This document shows, piece after piece, positions 8,032 to 16,480 of a stretch of 64,000 nt of DNA. Position 1 is the stretch's first letter; each line of letters opens with the position of its first letter. Source of the stretch: Chitinophagaceae bacterium (GTDB taxonomy: Bacteria > Bacteroidota > Bacteroidia > Chitinophagales > Chitinophagaceae); assembly GCA_019638595.1 (NCBI GenBank), contig JAHBTJ010000012.1:1-64000 (forward strand). Reading direction: 5' to 3'. Both the position numbers and the translations under genes were made by a program. The notes beneath the pieces were generated by a model, which was given only the letters and a program-made list of their open reading frames with translations, ran no database searches and had not been told where the DNA came from.

Positions 8032-9021
8032 TTGCAATATTTTAGAATCATTTGCTTTGTGCTTGTACTTGCATTGTCCTTTTGGGTACTATTCAATTAT
8101 GTTGATCAATGTTCGTTTAAGAAAGGAGAAATCTTAAGCAATATTATTTCTGTTATATCCATCATTCTGGCAATAATAGTAACATACCTTTTTTCGAAAC
8201 TATTTGCGGAAAAATCAATACGGCACGAAAGAAAACGAACTATTGACAAATACTCAAATATGATAACAAATCTTAGGAAGATTGCTTTTCATATTAGAGG
8301 AATGCATAGCTTTTGGATACTGAAAGATTTAAATGTAAAAAGCGTAATTGATTCGAAATACAAAAATCTAACCTATGAGAGATACAGGGGAGAAGATTCT
8401 TCAAAAAGGCCTTATGAAGAATTTGAAAAAATAGACCAAGATATTGGTGGTATCACAGGACAAGGATATTTGGCATTAAAAGGATTGGAGAATGACGACA
8501 AGGTAATATATTTCTTTACTGATTTTAGTATAAATAATTACACTTTGAATGAGCTGCAAAGATTTAGAAAATACACTCAATCATTTCATTATTTTTTAGA
8601 TCAATCAGATGATAAGATAGTAAATTTCAATAGTGTAAATGGTTATAACTTGAGATTTATTGATGAATTATATGCGACAATAAGAGGGAGCCAAATTGAC
8701 AGAACCAACTATAAAAAAAGTATAAAAGATTTATTTTCTCATTTTGAATCCCATGTATTTGATAGGGTAGAATATTTGACATATTTAAATTCCGACTTGT
8801 TCCCTCGAACATTGAAATTAAGTTTTATAAATATGCTTGTTTTTTTAGGTATTCTAATTGCAACAATATTTGTAATGCTAATTCCATTTTTACAAAAGAC
8901 AGACTTAGTTTTAAGTCTTGTAATCGTCTCTTTATTTATAGCTAATACAGTTGACCTAATTCTAATTACTTACATTTCTATAACTAAAGAACTTAACATA
9001 GAAGAGGTTCATGAAGTGTAA
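8032..9021 (+). CDS. Membrane protein with large cytoplasmic domain, unknown (cassette 9)
   Basis: A 329-residue protein starting with TTG at 8032 (no in-frame ATG nearby), 32 bases after the crossover. Two membrane segments lie at the N-terminus (about 4-22 and 36-57), then a charged helical domain of about 205 residues (58-262), then two more segments (about 268-288 and 292-314). This 2TM-domain-2TM layout is common in poorly described membrane proteins of accessory regions, some of them in phage defence, but I see no diagnostic motif. Cassette start GTTGGCTGTA and end TACAGCCAAC (9030) are perfectly complementary. Confidence 0.65.
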   Translation: MQYFRIICFVLVLALSFWVLFNYVDQCSFKKGEILSNIISVISIILAIIVTYLFSKLFAEKSIRHERKRTIDKYSNMITNLRKIAFHIRGMHSFWILKDLNVKSVIDSKYKNLTYERYRGEDSSKRPYEEFEKIDQDIGGITGQGYLALKGLENDDKVIYFFTDFSINNYTLNELQRFRKYTQSFHYFLDQSDDKIVNFNSVNGYNLRFIDELYATIRGSQIDRTNYKKSIKDLFSHFESHVFDRVEYLTYLNSDLFPRTLKLSFINMLVFLGILIATIFVMLIPFLQKTDLVLSLVIVSLFIANTVDLILITYISITKELNIEEVHEV

Positions 9022-9032
9022 CGAAATACTAC

Positions 9033-9228
9033 AGCCAACCTGGGTTTTCTGCCATGCTGGTTGATGAATAAAACATCAACTGCAAATCGCTAATCAGCTT
9101 TAGTTCCAGCAGACGAATCACAGATGAGCAAAATAATATATCTTCAACATCAGTAACAATATTGGGCTTATGTACCAGCTGACGGATCACAGAATACCAG
9201 CACAGCAGAAAGCCCTGAACCGTTAGCT
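9033..9228 (+). repeat. attC9 (196 bp)
   Basis: Left box AGCCAAC at 9033, right box GTTAGCT at 9222. Arms GGGTTTTCTGCCATGCTGG and CCAGCACAGCAGAAAGCCC pair well: family F5. Confidence 0.88.
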
Positions 9229-9269
9229 ATAATGCTGACCGACCGCACGCAAGAACATAAAATCAACAA

Positions 9270-10073
9270 ATGACAGATATTAAGAGAAAAGGAGCACGTT
9301 CGACAAAAGACATTCCGACCGACATTTTACAGCAACTAAACGCAGGACAAATTGAAACTGCAAATCTTGTTGAGTGGTTGGCTGTTGACCAACGACTTTT
9401 GCTTGAAAATTTACTCAAACAAAATAAGCGGACAGATTACTTAAAAACCATTCTGACAAAAATAGACCAGCTAAAAAAGCAAACTGTAAACACGATAAAC
9501 GAAACTATCGGAACAGTACTTTTTGAATTGACAATACAAAATAATGACAAAGATTTTTTTGCAATTATGTCAAACCATAATGCCGACCTTGTTCGCTGTT
9601 GGACAACTTACACTATCGGAAAAAATGAAAATCTGAATATAGCGGAAACACTTAAACAAATTCAACCTTTTTCGGCTGACAAGCATTTTGGAGTAAGAGA
9701 GATTTGTTGGATGGCAGTAAGACCAAAAATTGCACAAAACCTTACAGAAAGTATCAAAATACTTACTAAGTGGACAACAAACCAAGACGAAAATATCAGA
9801 AGATTTACAACAGAAGCAACAAGACCTCGTGGAGTTTGGTGCGAATATATTGAAGAACTTAAACAAAATCCTGAATTGGCTTTATCCATTTTAGAACCAT
9901 TGAAATCTGACAAAGCAAAATACGTTCAGGACAGCGTAGGAAATTGGCTGAATGAAGCAAGTAAAACGCAACCAGATTTTGTAACGGGACTTTGCAAACG
10001 TTGGGAAAAAGAAAGCGACACAAAAGAAACGAAATACATAACAAAAAAAGCATTAAGAACGCTGAACAAATAG
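9270..10073 (+). CDS. DNA alkylation repair protein, AlkD-like HEAT-repeat (cassette 10)
   Basis: A 267-residue soluble protein. After a variable N-terminal third it shows the AlkC/AlkD-type HEAT-repeat glycosylase family signature: HFGVREICWMAVRP at about residues 134-147, then NIRRFTTEATRPRGVWCEYI at about 175-194, then YVQDSVGNWLNEASKTQPDF near 215-235, ending in a basic helix (KYITKKALRTLNK). AlkD enzymes excise 3-methyl- and 7-methyl-purines by scanning the DNA backbone. The family is commonly chromosomal in Bacteroidota; here it rides as a cassette. The ATG at 9270 is preceded by AAATCAACAA without a clear ribosome site. The cassette start and end agree over GTTAGC/GCTAAC only. Confidence 0.82.
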   Translation: MTDIKRKGARSTKDIPTDILQQLNAGQIETANLVEWLAVDQRLLLENLLKQNKRTDYLKTILTKIDQLKKQTVNTINETIGTVLFELTIQNNDKDFFAIMSNHNADLVRCWTTYTIGKNENLNIAETLKQIQPFSADKHFGVREICWMAVRPKIAQNLTESIKILTKWTTNQDENIRRFTTEATRPRGVWCEYIEELKQNPELALSILEPLKSDKAKYVQDSVGNWLNEASKTQPDFVTGLCKRWEKESDTKETKYITKKALRTLNK

Positions 10074-10080
10074 CACATAC

Positions 10081-10212
10081 CGCTAACATCGTATTGGCAA
10101 TAGGCGGGCTGAACAGCTTCGTATCAACGGAAGTATAAAATTCAACTTTCGTTCTTCGATTGAAGTTCAGTGCTAAAAATCCAGATCATCGCCAATACGC
10201 GGAACGTTATCA
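10081..10212 (+). repeat. attC10 (132 bp, short type)
   Basis: Left box CGCTAAC at 10081, right box GTTATCA at 10206. Arms CGTATTGGCAATAGG and ATCATCGCCAATACG pair: compact family F3. Confidence 0.85.
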
Positions 10213-10256
10213 GTAATTTTCAATGACAGAATCCAAACAATTTTTTCATCTTTACA

Positions 10257-11171
10257 ATGAATGAAAAAAATAACATACTCGTATTTATTGCAATCACTTT
10301 TAGTTTAAGTATTCTTCTCTCATTGTTTATTGGTTTTACAGGTGGACACGACAGCAAATTTATTTGGTTACAGTTTGCTTCTATGCCAATTCCTGCAATA
10401 ACAGTTCTCATTATGACCAATTTGTTTAAAGCGCCGGTACTAAAAGAAATTAAATGGAATAAGTTGCCGGTTTATTGGCTTGTATTGGCGTTATTGTTAA
10501 TGCCAGTGACGATACATATTACTTGTCTTCCTCTGATAAAATTTCTAAACAACGGAGTTTTTCCATGGCAAACCTGGTTGAAAGCAAAAGAGGAAGGTTT
10601 ATATATTTCTCCAAATAACTTTGGTTGGGGTAGCTTAACTTCAGGCGAGCTTATATTTAAAATTTTTATTAACGCATTAACGGGTGTTGTTATCGTATCT
10701 GTTCTTGCTTTTTTAGAAGAAGTAGGTTGGAGAGCATGGATGCTCCCAAGATTAATAAAACAATTCAATGTAAGAAAAGGAATATTTATTGGTTCTTTAA
10801 TTTGGGCTTTGTGGCATGTGCCTTTTATGCTTAGTGGTATTTTATATTTGAAAGCTATGCCCACTTACTTAATAGTATTGATTAATCCGTTTGGAATTTT
10901 TGGCGCGGGATTAGTTATAAGTTGGCTTTGGACAAAAACTAAGAGTCTTTGGATTGTTTCGATAGCTCACGGAGCTCTAAATAATTGGGGACAGTATGCT
11001 TTCAAATATATGCAGGATAGCAAAACAAATTTGCAATCACAGCAAATATGGCTATCTATAGGCGTTAATGGTTCCTTATTAATTCTTGGGCTTTTAATCT
11101 TTATAACAATGAAAAACAGTAGTGACGACAAAACTACCGCTAACATGAGTATTGCCAATAGTAGGGCTTGA
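10257..11171 (+). CDS. CPBP family intramembrane glutamic endopeptidase (cassette 11)
   Basis: A 304-residue polytopic membrane protein with about seven to eight hydrophobic segments. It carries the CPBP/ABI motifs: EExxWR at residues 154-159 (LEEVGWRAW), the second motif WALWHVPF with His187, and IAHGALNN with His238. These residues form the intramembrane active site in the Rce1-like family, which cleaves prenylated or peptide substrates. In bacteria many such proteins serve bacteriocin self-immunity or maturation. The final residues (about NSSDDKTTANMSIANSRA) are read from the attC, the stop lying at 11169. ATG at 10257, 50 bases into the cassette. Confidence 0.87.
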   Translation: MNEKNNILVFIAITFSLSILLSLFIGFTGGHDSKFIWLQFASMPIPAITVLIMTNLFKAPVLKEIKWNKLPVYWLVLALLLMPVTIHITCLPLIKFLNNGVFPWQTWLKAKEEGLYISPNNFGWGSLTSGELIFKIFINALTGVVIVSVLAFLEEVGWRAWMLPRLIKQFNVRKGIFIGSLIWALWHVPFMLSGILYLKAMPTYLIVLINPFGIFGAGLVISWLWTKTKSLWIVSIAHGALNNWGQYAFKYMQDSKTNLQSQQIWLSIGVNGSLLILGLLIFITMKNSSDDKTTANMSIANSRA

Positions 11172-11320
11172 CATTGAAGCAATCAACAGCAGTGGTTAAG
11201 GGCTTGACGAATAAAGCCCAGCTTCAGTTGTTAATATTTAACTTTATCAAAAAGCCAAGCAGCAGTTCCGGCGGACGGGAATACTATTTCCCCACCATCG
11301 GTAATACCTGTTCGTTACAT
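11138..11320 (+). repeat. attC11 (183 bp)
   Basis: Left box CGCTAAC at 11138, right box GTTACAT at 11314. Arms GAGTATTGCCAATAGTAGGG and CCCCACCATCGGTAATACC pair: family F3. Centre TTAATATTTAACTTTATC. Confidence 0.86.
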
Positions 11321-11338
11321 GCCATTTTATTTAGACAC

Positions 11339-12019
11339 ATGCTTAATATTTTCAGCAACGACAAATCTGTAATTGACGCCAAGACTTTGCAACAAATTCT
11401 TGACGAAACTCTAACGCCAAAACTTCAGCAAATAGGCTTGAGTAAGGCGACAAATTATAGCTGGCATGAACTGACGCTTAAAGAAATCAGGCATGGCTTC
11501 TCATATACTCAATTAAAAGGTGCGACAGGAACATTCACATGGGGAGTAAATTTTGACTTTTTACCAATCGTCCACCGTTCCAAGTTGGAATACCATAAAT
11601 CTCTTAAAAAGTATTTGCATCATCTCTTTGAGTGGACAAATGAATATTCAAGTTCATTTATGGGTGGACAAATACAAAATGGGATAACAACTCATTGGGG
11701 TTTTAAAGCTGCAAAAAAATCAATTGCGTCACTTTTCGATAGATACGAACAAAAGATTATTAAATGGTTTGAGACAGCTAATAGCATTGAAACTCTTGTT
11801 GAGGTCGCAGAACGACAAGTAAATTTTGGAAAATACTATGAAATTCATTTTCCAAGCCCCAAATATGTTTTGGCATTTTTATATGCCAAAGCAAACAGAG
11901 TTGACGAAGCAATCAAACTGTTTGACACATTCGACTTGTTTTACTTTGACAATAATGATGAGATAAAAGAACAAATAAAAATGAAGTTGCTCATGTTGAC
12001 AGAGGAAAACGGCATGTAA
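11339..12019 (+). CDS. Soluble protein, weakly DUF4304-like (cassette 12)
   Basis: A 226-residue soluble protein. I use the ATG at 11339, 24 bases after the crossover; longer in-frame versions would be coded by the attC. The first 110 residues have the rhythm of DUF4304-type domains: a helix ending LQQIGLSK, then FSYTQLKGATGTFTWGVNFDFLP as paired strands. The match is weak and I do not claim it. The C-terminal part is helical with a TPR-like pair near 175-200 (YVLAFLYAKANRVDEAIKLF). The stop TAA sits in the attC left box, giving the end ENGM shared with the next cassette's DNGM. Cassette ends are complementary over ten bases. Confidence 0.6.
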   Translation: MLNIFSNDKSVIDAKTLQQILDETLTPKLQQIGLSKATNYSWHELTLKEIRHGFSYTQLKGATGTFTWGVNFDFLPIVHRSKLEYHKSLKKYLHHLFEWTNEYSSSFMGGQIQNGITTHWGFKAAKKSIASLFDRYEQKIIKWFETANSIETLVEVAERQVNFGKYYEIHFPSPKYVLAFLYAKANRVDEAIKLFDTFDLFYFDNNDEIKEQIKMKLLMLTEENGM

Positions 12020-12207
12020 CATTGGGTTTTATGCAAGTTGGGCTGGACATTGTAACATCAGCTAAGTACAAATCCCATCAGCAGTTCCGGCTTGACGAAT
12101 ATCTATCGGCTTTTGTGCTTATCTTCAACAAAATATTTTTAATCAGCAGCGGTTATGGGCAGACGGAATACAAATTCCCAACCTGCATAAAGCCCTGTTC
12201 GTTACAT
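12014..12207 (+). repeat. attC12 (194 bp)
   Basis: Left box ATGTAAC at 12014, right box GTTACAT at 12201. Arms GGGTTTTATGCAAGTTGGG and CCCAACCTGCATAAAGCCC: family F1. The cassettes on both sides begin with the same GTTACATGCC. Confidence 0.9.
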
Positions 12208-12231
12208 GCCATTACCTCAACGCCTAACAAG

Positions 12232-13053
12232 ATGGACGACTATATATTGAATTTTAAAAAGTATTCATCTGAATCACTGAAATATTACAAGGAATTATTG
12301 TTGAAAAATGATTCCGACGAGAAAGCATTTCAGCATTTCTTTGAAAGAAATGTCTCGTTTATTCCTGGCGCACACAGTGAATTTGGACAGGCAAGAACAG
12401 GGCATGATCCAATTCACGGCTGTCTCATCAGCCAACCTAAAATTAGAGGGTTAAATACTCGGATCCCTGATTTTATGTGGCTGTCGTATGATAGTATCGT
12501 TTTTTCACCGGTGCTTATTGAAATTGAATCACCAAGCAAGAAATTGTACAATAAGGACGGTAGTCCTACGTCCCATTTCGTGAAGGCGAAGAATCAACTA
12601 GACGAATGGCGTTCGCATTTATCAAAGGTCGAAAATCAACTAAATTTTTACGAAGACTTTGACATTGATATAGAAACAAGAAGACTTGACTTTGAGCCAT
12701 TTTACATTTTGATATATGGGAGACGATCAGAATATCATGGTGACGAAGTCTTAACGAAGAAGCGAAAGACTCTCGTAGACAAAAGTTCACAACAAAGATT
12801 AATGTCATTCGATAGATTATCTCCTAGTGAGGCTGTAACAGAATTGTCTTGTTGTTATACTAAAGAAAGGAAACTTCAAATAATCTCTTTAGGGCAAGGA
12901 GTTGCGTTAGACATTACGTGTGACTATCTTACTAAGTGCCACAACGTTGAAAATGGAATAGATGAGATGATGTTCGTTGGCAAAAGACGAATAAATTATT
13001 TGAAAAAGAATATAAATAATTTCTTGAAAACTCACTCTGACAACGGCATGTAA
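12232..13053 (+). CDS. Shedu-like DUF4263 nuclease-fold protein (cassette 13)
   Basis: A 273-residue soluble protein started at ATG 12232; the longer in-frame reading is attC sequence. Residues 29-50 (DEKAFQHFFERNVSFIPGAH) resemble the DUF4263 domain start, followed by a PD-(D/E)xK-like core: Asp80 in RIPDFMWLSYD, then VLIEIES (Glu97, Glu99) with Lys103/104 just after, then KAKNQLDEW near 122-131 as in many such nucleases. DUF4263 is the SduA protein of the Shedu single-gene anti-phage system, a DNA nuclease. In most members a Lys follows the last acidic residue directly (IELK); here that place is Ser, so activity is not certain. Cassette ends (12201 and 13045) pair over ten bases. Family call inferred from motifs. 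Confidence 0.68.
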   Translation: MDDYILNFKKYSSESLKYYKELLLKNDSDEKAFQHFFERNVSFIPGAHSEFGQARTGHDPIHGCLISQPKIRGLNTRIPDFMWLSYDSIVFSPVLIEIESPSKKLYNKDGSPTSHFVKAKNQLDEWRSHLSKVENQLNFYEDFDIDIETRRLDFEPFYILIYGRRSEYHGDEVLTKKRKTLVDKSSQQRLMSFDRLSPSEAVTELSCCYTKERKLQIISLGQGVALDITCDYLTKCHNVENGIDEMMFVGKRRINYLKKNINNFLKTHSDNGM

Positions 13054-13243
13054 CCTGGGTTTTCCGCTATGCTGGCAGAAGAATAAAACATCAACTGCAA
13101 ATCGCTAATCAGCTAAAGTTCCAGCAGAAGAATCATGGAACAACAAAATAATATAACTTCAACTTTAGTAACAATATTGGGCTTGTGTACCGGGTTGACG
13201 AATCACGGAATATCAGCACAGCAGAAATCCCCGGAGGTTATAT
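13048..13243 (+). repeat. attC13 (196 bp)
   Basis: Left box ATGTAAC at 13048, right box GTTATAT at 13237. Arms GGGTTTTCCGCTATGCTGG and CAGCACAGCAGAAATCCCC: family F5. Confidence 0.88.
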
Positions 13244-13250
13244 GCCATTT

Positions 13251-13787
13251 ATGAGACACCCTACAACTTTGACAATTTTTCTATTGCTATCTTCTTTAAA
13301 CTTTGTTCTAGGACAAAATCCAATTCAATCAAAGCATGAATTTGATTTTTATATAAACGACATAAAAGATTCATCTGTAAACACAGAGATTTCAATTATT
13401 GTTTCTGGCGACACAATCAAAAGCAACAAAATCGGCGACTTTTATTATTTCCCAATTCTTGATACGGCAAATAGTTTTGATATGGAAATTAAAGTCGGTA
13501 ATATCTTGTTCTTTGGACAAGGCTATAAATCTTGGATGTTAAATAAAGGGACAAGAATAGTTCTTGGAAAAATTACACAATTGAACAAATTATTATCAGT
13601 CGCTGAGTATAATGGCATGACTAAAAAAGACGATGGATGGGAGTGGTATTCGAAAAGATATTTTGTGGCTGACCATGCTTATACACTTGACATAGACAAT
13701 CTGAGCAATATTAAAGAATTAGAGTTCATAATCCTGAACCCTAATAATAGCCACAGTTTGATAACGACACAGAAGATAGTAAGATAA
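13251..13787 (+). CDS. Secreted protein of unknown function (cassette 14)
   Basis: A 178-residue protein. Two ATGs compete: 13242, which overlaps the attC right box, and 13251, which follows it and gives MRHPTTLTIFLLLSSLNFVLGQ, a good signal peptide. The mature part is predicted beta-rich (DFYINDIKDSSVNTEISIIVSGDTI), like a small beta-sandwich. No family recognised; probably periplasmic. Cassette start GTTATATGCC is exactly complementary to the end GGCATATAAC at 13795. The leader contains GAGACACCCTA, an element repeated in several cassette leaders. Confidence 0.62.
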   Translation: MRHPTTLTIFLLLSSLNFVLGQNPIQSKHEFDFYINDIKDSSVNTEISIIVSGDTIKSNKIGDFYYFPILDTANSFDMEIKVGNILFFGQGYKSWMLNKGTRIVLGKITQLNKLLSVAEYNGMTKKDDGWEWYSKRYFVADHAYTLDIDNLSNIKELEFIILNPNNSHSLITTQKIVR

Positions 13788-13797
13788 CGAAAACGGC

Positions 13798-13992
13798 ATA
13801 TAACAGCGGGTTTTATGCAAGTTGGGCAAGACATTATAACATCAGCTGATTGCAAATCCCGGCTTCAGTCCGGTCAGACGAATAACTATCAGCTTTTGTA
13901 CATAACTTCAACAAAATATTTTCAATTGGGCATTTGTACCGGTATGGACAATCAATGAATTCAATACCTTCGCAAATACTAGAACGTTGGTG
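13798..13992 (+). repeat. attC14 (195 bp), chimeric arms
   Basis: Left box ATATAAC at 13798, right box GTTGGTG at 13986. The left arm is F1 (GGGTTTTATGCAAGTTGGG), the right arm (ATACCTTCGCAAATAC) is unlike F1, so the stem is poor. The centre switches at ATTTTCAATTGGGCATTTG. Confidence 0.75.
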
Positions 13993-14015
13993 ACAAGCTT
14001 ACAGAGACATTCTAC

Positions 14016-14435
14016 ATGAAAAAATCAATAGACAACAATTTCAAAATATTAAGCGAAACAAATAAATTTATACTTGGACATAACTTTGAAGACGCATATT
14101 TGATTGACAAAGAAACCAATTATAGATTTGAGTTAGGTAATATGTATGGTGACCCAAGTTGTGGACTAATTGACAAAGACAATAAATGGTGTATTGTAGG
14201 TGGTTCAACTTTAATAATTAGGACACAGGACGAAACTACTGAAATTAAAGCTGACGAATTGTATTGGGCTTGCAAGATTAGGCAAACGAATAAAAATAGT
14301 GTTCAAATTTTAGTTGACCCTTGGGCTGACAATTCATCAATTTGGGAAATTAACATTTTAGACAAATCATATTTCAAGGTTTGCGATTTTAATCATTACA
14401 AAGGCAAAGAATATACTGAACAAATTGAATGGTAA
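14016..14435 (+). CDS. Small soluble protein, unknown (cassette 15, first gene)
   Basis: A 139-residue soluble protein, beta-rich, with paired Gly and Trp residues (MYGDPSCGLIDKDNKWCIVGG, then LVDPWADNSSIWEINI). The pattern of a strand, GDP, and later WEI recalls small immunity-type or SMI1-like folds, but no family is recognised. ATG at 14016, 29 bases after the crossover, behind GAGACATTCTAC. The next gene begins either by overlap with its end or 23 bases later, so the two are probably translated together: a two-gene cassette. Confidence 0.55.
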   Translation: MKKSIDNNFKILSETNKFILGHNFEDAYLIDKETNYRFELGNMYGDPSCGLIDKDNKWCIVGGSTLIIRTQDETTEIKADELYWACKIRQTNKNSVQILVDPWADNSSIWEINILDKSYFKVCDFNHYKGKEYTEQIEW

Positions 14436-14457
14436 ACAGTATATAAATTTTAAATTA

Positions 14458-14802
14458 ATGGACAAGAGTTTTTGCGAAGAATTAGAGTATAAAATTTGTG
14501 AGGCATTTAGACAGCTTGACAATGAAAATACAAAAGGCTTTTGGTGTGACGGAATTATACCATCAGAAAGTGAAATAAATTATACTTCAAAATTTATAAC
14601 CGACAATAGAAAACTAAAACTAAAAGCATTTGTTGGCAAAAATGGACAAGATGAATATGAATTGACTTTGCTTTTTGGCTCTAAATCTTTAAGGAAAGTT
14701 TCAAGACAATTAGATTTTATTGATACATTTCCTAACTCTGACATTGGCACAAAACTTAATATTGACATAGAACAAAGAAAAATTGAAATACAACTTGACT
14801 GA
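14458..14802 (+). CDS. Small soluble protein, unknown (cassette 15, second gene)
   Basis: A 114-residue soluble protein if begun at ATG 14458; a TTG at 14425 would overlap the upstream gene and give 125 residues. Acidic and Lys-rich, alternating helix and strands (FIDTFPNSDIGTKLNIDIEQRKIEIQLD at the end), no signal peptide. Unrecognised. Its stop is about 18 bases before the attC left box. Together with the first gene it makes one of the few two-gene cassettes, a layout often used by toxin-antitoxin pairs, but there is no motif to support that here. Confidence 0.52.
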   Translation: MDKSFCEELEYKICEAFRQLDNENTKGFWCDGIIPSESEINYTSKFITDNRKLKLKAFVGKNGQDEYELTLLFGSKSLRKVSRQLDFIDTFPNSDIGTKLNIDIEQRKIEIQLD

Positions 14803-14817
14803 AATAAAAAAGCCAGC

Positions 14818-15014
14818 AACCAACATTGGTATTGCCAATAGCGGGGCTGACATTGGAGTAATCACCAGCGGTAATTCTGCTGTACTGCGGTTCGGGGCTT
14901 GACGAATAAAGCCCAACTTTAGTTCTTAATATTTAACTTTATCAAAAAGCCAGGCAGCAGTTCCGGCAGACGGAATACTAATTCCCAACCTGCATAAAGC
15001 CCTGTTCGTTGGCA
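14818..15014 (+). repeat. attC15 (197 bp), chimeric arms
   Basis: Left box AACCAAC at 14818, right box GTTGGCA at 15008. The left arm is F3 (TTGGTATTGCCAATAGCGGG), the right arm F1 (CCCAACCTGCATAAAGCCC). Only a few bases next to the boxes can pair. Confidence 0.8.
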
Positions 15015-15145
15015 GTAATTTACAGACACATATCAATTGTTCAACTGCCGATGGGAGACAGTCAGAAAATCCCAAAATAAATAGAGTAAGACTGCGGACG
15101 CTGAAAAGCAGATAGAGTAGGCAATCAATACAAATACTAACAAAA

Positions 15146-15646
15146 ATGAAAAAGTTAAGAGTTATTGTTTTCACCAGTTTCATATTTTTTTCTTCTCTTC
15201 TTTCTCAAGCACAAACGACTCCAAATTTTTCTGTTATTGGGACGAAAGATAATATGGATGGTTCAGGTTTATTAGCTACTGTTAACTATCGGTGCATTTT
15301 CGTTTCAGTATCTAATTATGACCCAACCAATGCAAGCCATTTTGATTCCATTAGAAGCTATGTTCGTAACAATGCGGGATTTAATTCTAAACTATCCATT
15401 TCTATTTATTTCTTAGACTATGAGGCAAATATCAATAATTTAGATTGCAACAATTCTTCAATGAAGGAATTAAACAATAAAAAACATCTACTTGCCTTCG
15501 CAACTCTAACAGCAAGCTCACCGCAATTTGAAAATAAAAGATTTGTTGAAATCCATGAAAATGGGCTATATGGATATGACGGTAAAAACACTCCACAGGG
15601 TATAAAGAAAACGTACAATCCAAGTGCAGATGATTATAAATATTAA
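15146..15646 (+). CDS. Secreted protein of unknown function (cassette 16)
   Basis: A 166-residue protein with a signal peptide (MKKLRVIVFTSFIFFSSLLS, cleavage after QAQ near residue 23). The mature part has two Cys at most (NYRCIF, NNLDCNN) and an Asn/Ser-rich surface; no family recognised. Likely periplasmic. The ATG is 138 bases into the cassette, after GACACATATC and a stretch without features. Cassette start GTTGGCAGTA and end TACTGCCAAC (15694) are perfectly complementary. Confidence 0.6.
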   Translation: MKKLRVIVFTSFIFFSSLLSQAQTTPNFSVIGTKDNMDGSGLLATVNYRCIFVSVSNYDPTNASHFDSIRSYVRNNAGFNSKLSISIYFLDYEANINNLDCNNSSMKELNNKKHLLAFATLTASSPQFENKRFVEIHENGLYGYDGKNTPQGIKKTYNPSADDYKY

Positions 15647-15696
15647 TCAGAAAACGTTTTAATCTTGCAGGATAGCTTTTGAAAAGATAAAAGTAC

Positions 15697-15895
15697 TGCC
15701 AACATTCGGCTTGGCTATATGGCGGTGCGACGAATATATTCTCAGCTTTTTGCTCATTATTCAGCTTCGGTTTCGGCAGACGACTAGCATTGGATAACAG
15801 AATAAGCAATGAGATTTTGTATTTTTAACCAGCAGCGGCACCTGGAAAACGGAACACAGGACACCTACATATCGCCAATCCATAACCCGTTGTAT
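15697..15895 (+). repeat. attC16 (199 bp)
   Basis: Left box TGCCAAC at 15697, right box GTTGTAT at 15889. Arms CGGCTTGGCTATATGGCGG and CATATCGCCAATCC pair: family F4. Confidence 0.86.
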
Positions 15896-15931
15896 AAAAT
15901 GCCATAGCAACAGTCTTTGAATAATGACAAA

Positions 15932-16222
15932 ATGGACAAACCTAAATTATCTCCTCATCAATATGCAGTTGGACAAGCCGAGTTGGCAACTGGACATGTA
16001 CTGAAGAACAACAAGTCGTTGTTTTTGGTTGGTGACGACAGTAAAGATGCATATGAAGTATTCAATTCCTATGAACAAGCAAAGGAGTTCAGCATTAGAA
16101 GGGTGCAAGCAAACCCGGATATTGAGTGCTGGATATATGATCATACAGGTCAGGTTATTTTTGGTTGCGACAAAGACGGTGATCGTAGCCTAACACCATT
16201 AATAATTTCTTTCGACAAATGA
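15932..16222 (+). CDS. Small soluble protein, unknown (cassette 17, first gene)
   Basis: A 96-residue protein from the ATG at 15932 (a TTG at 15917 adds five residues). It is soluble, with a strand-helix-strand core: DSKDAYEVFNSYEQAKEFSIRR, then IECWIYDHTGQVIFGCDKDG. No family recognised. Its stop TGA overlaps the start of the next gene (ATGA at 16219), so the two are translationally coupled, a two-gene cassette. Confidence 0.58.
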   Translation: MDKPKLSPHQYAVGQAELATGHVLKNNKSLFLVGDDSKDAYEVFNSYEQAKEFSIRRVQANPDIECWIYDHTGQVIFGCDKDGDRSLTPLIISFDK

Positions 16223-16470
16223 TAACTGAAGAAGAACTAATACAAATTGAAGATCGAGCAAACTCAGCTCAAGCAGGCCCTTGGAAAGCTTATATTGAAG
16301 GCAGAGACCACGAAAGTGGCTCAAGCTTCATAATGACGGGAACAGAAGAGCAAAGAGGTGAAGATATTGAGATGGTCGGAGCAACTATAGCTGACTATGA
16401 CTTTATTGCTAATGCACGGCAAGACATTATCCGATTAATAAGTGAGATCAGAAATTTAAGAAAGAAATAA
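16219..16470 (+). CDS. Small conserved protein with C-terminal ARQDIxRLxxEIRxLR helix (cassette 17, second gene)
   Basis: An 83-residue acidic protein. It has AQAGPWKAYIEGRDHESGSSFI near the start and ends DFIANARQDIIRLISEIRNLRK. I recall this pattern from small hypothetical proteins scattered in many bacteria and in phage Ead/Ea22-like proteins (GPW at the N-terminus, DFIAxARxDIPxLL at the C-terminus). Its function is unknown to me. It overlaps the upstream gene by four bases. Stop TAA at 16468, 11 bases before the attC left box. Confidence 0.62.
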   Translation: MITEEELIQIEDRANSAQAGPWKAYIEGRDHESGSSFIMTGTEEQRGEDIEMVGATIADYDFIANARQDIIRLISEIRNLRKK

Positions 16471-16480
16471 ACGCACATGC

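Noticed and set aside
12022-12231. Long N-terminal extension of the Shedu-like protein
   Set aside because: The residues are encoded by attC12 and repeat in other attC-derived frames; the start at 12232 gives a normal protein.
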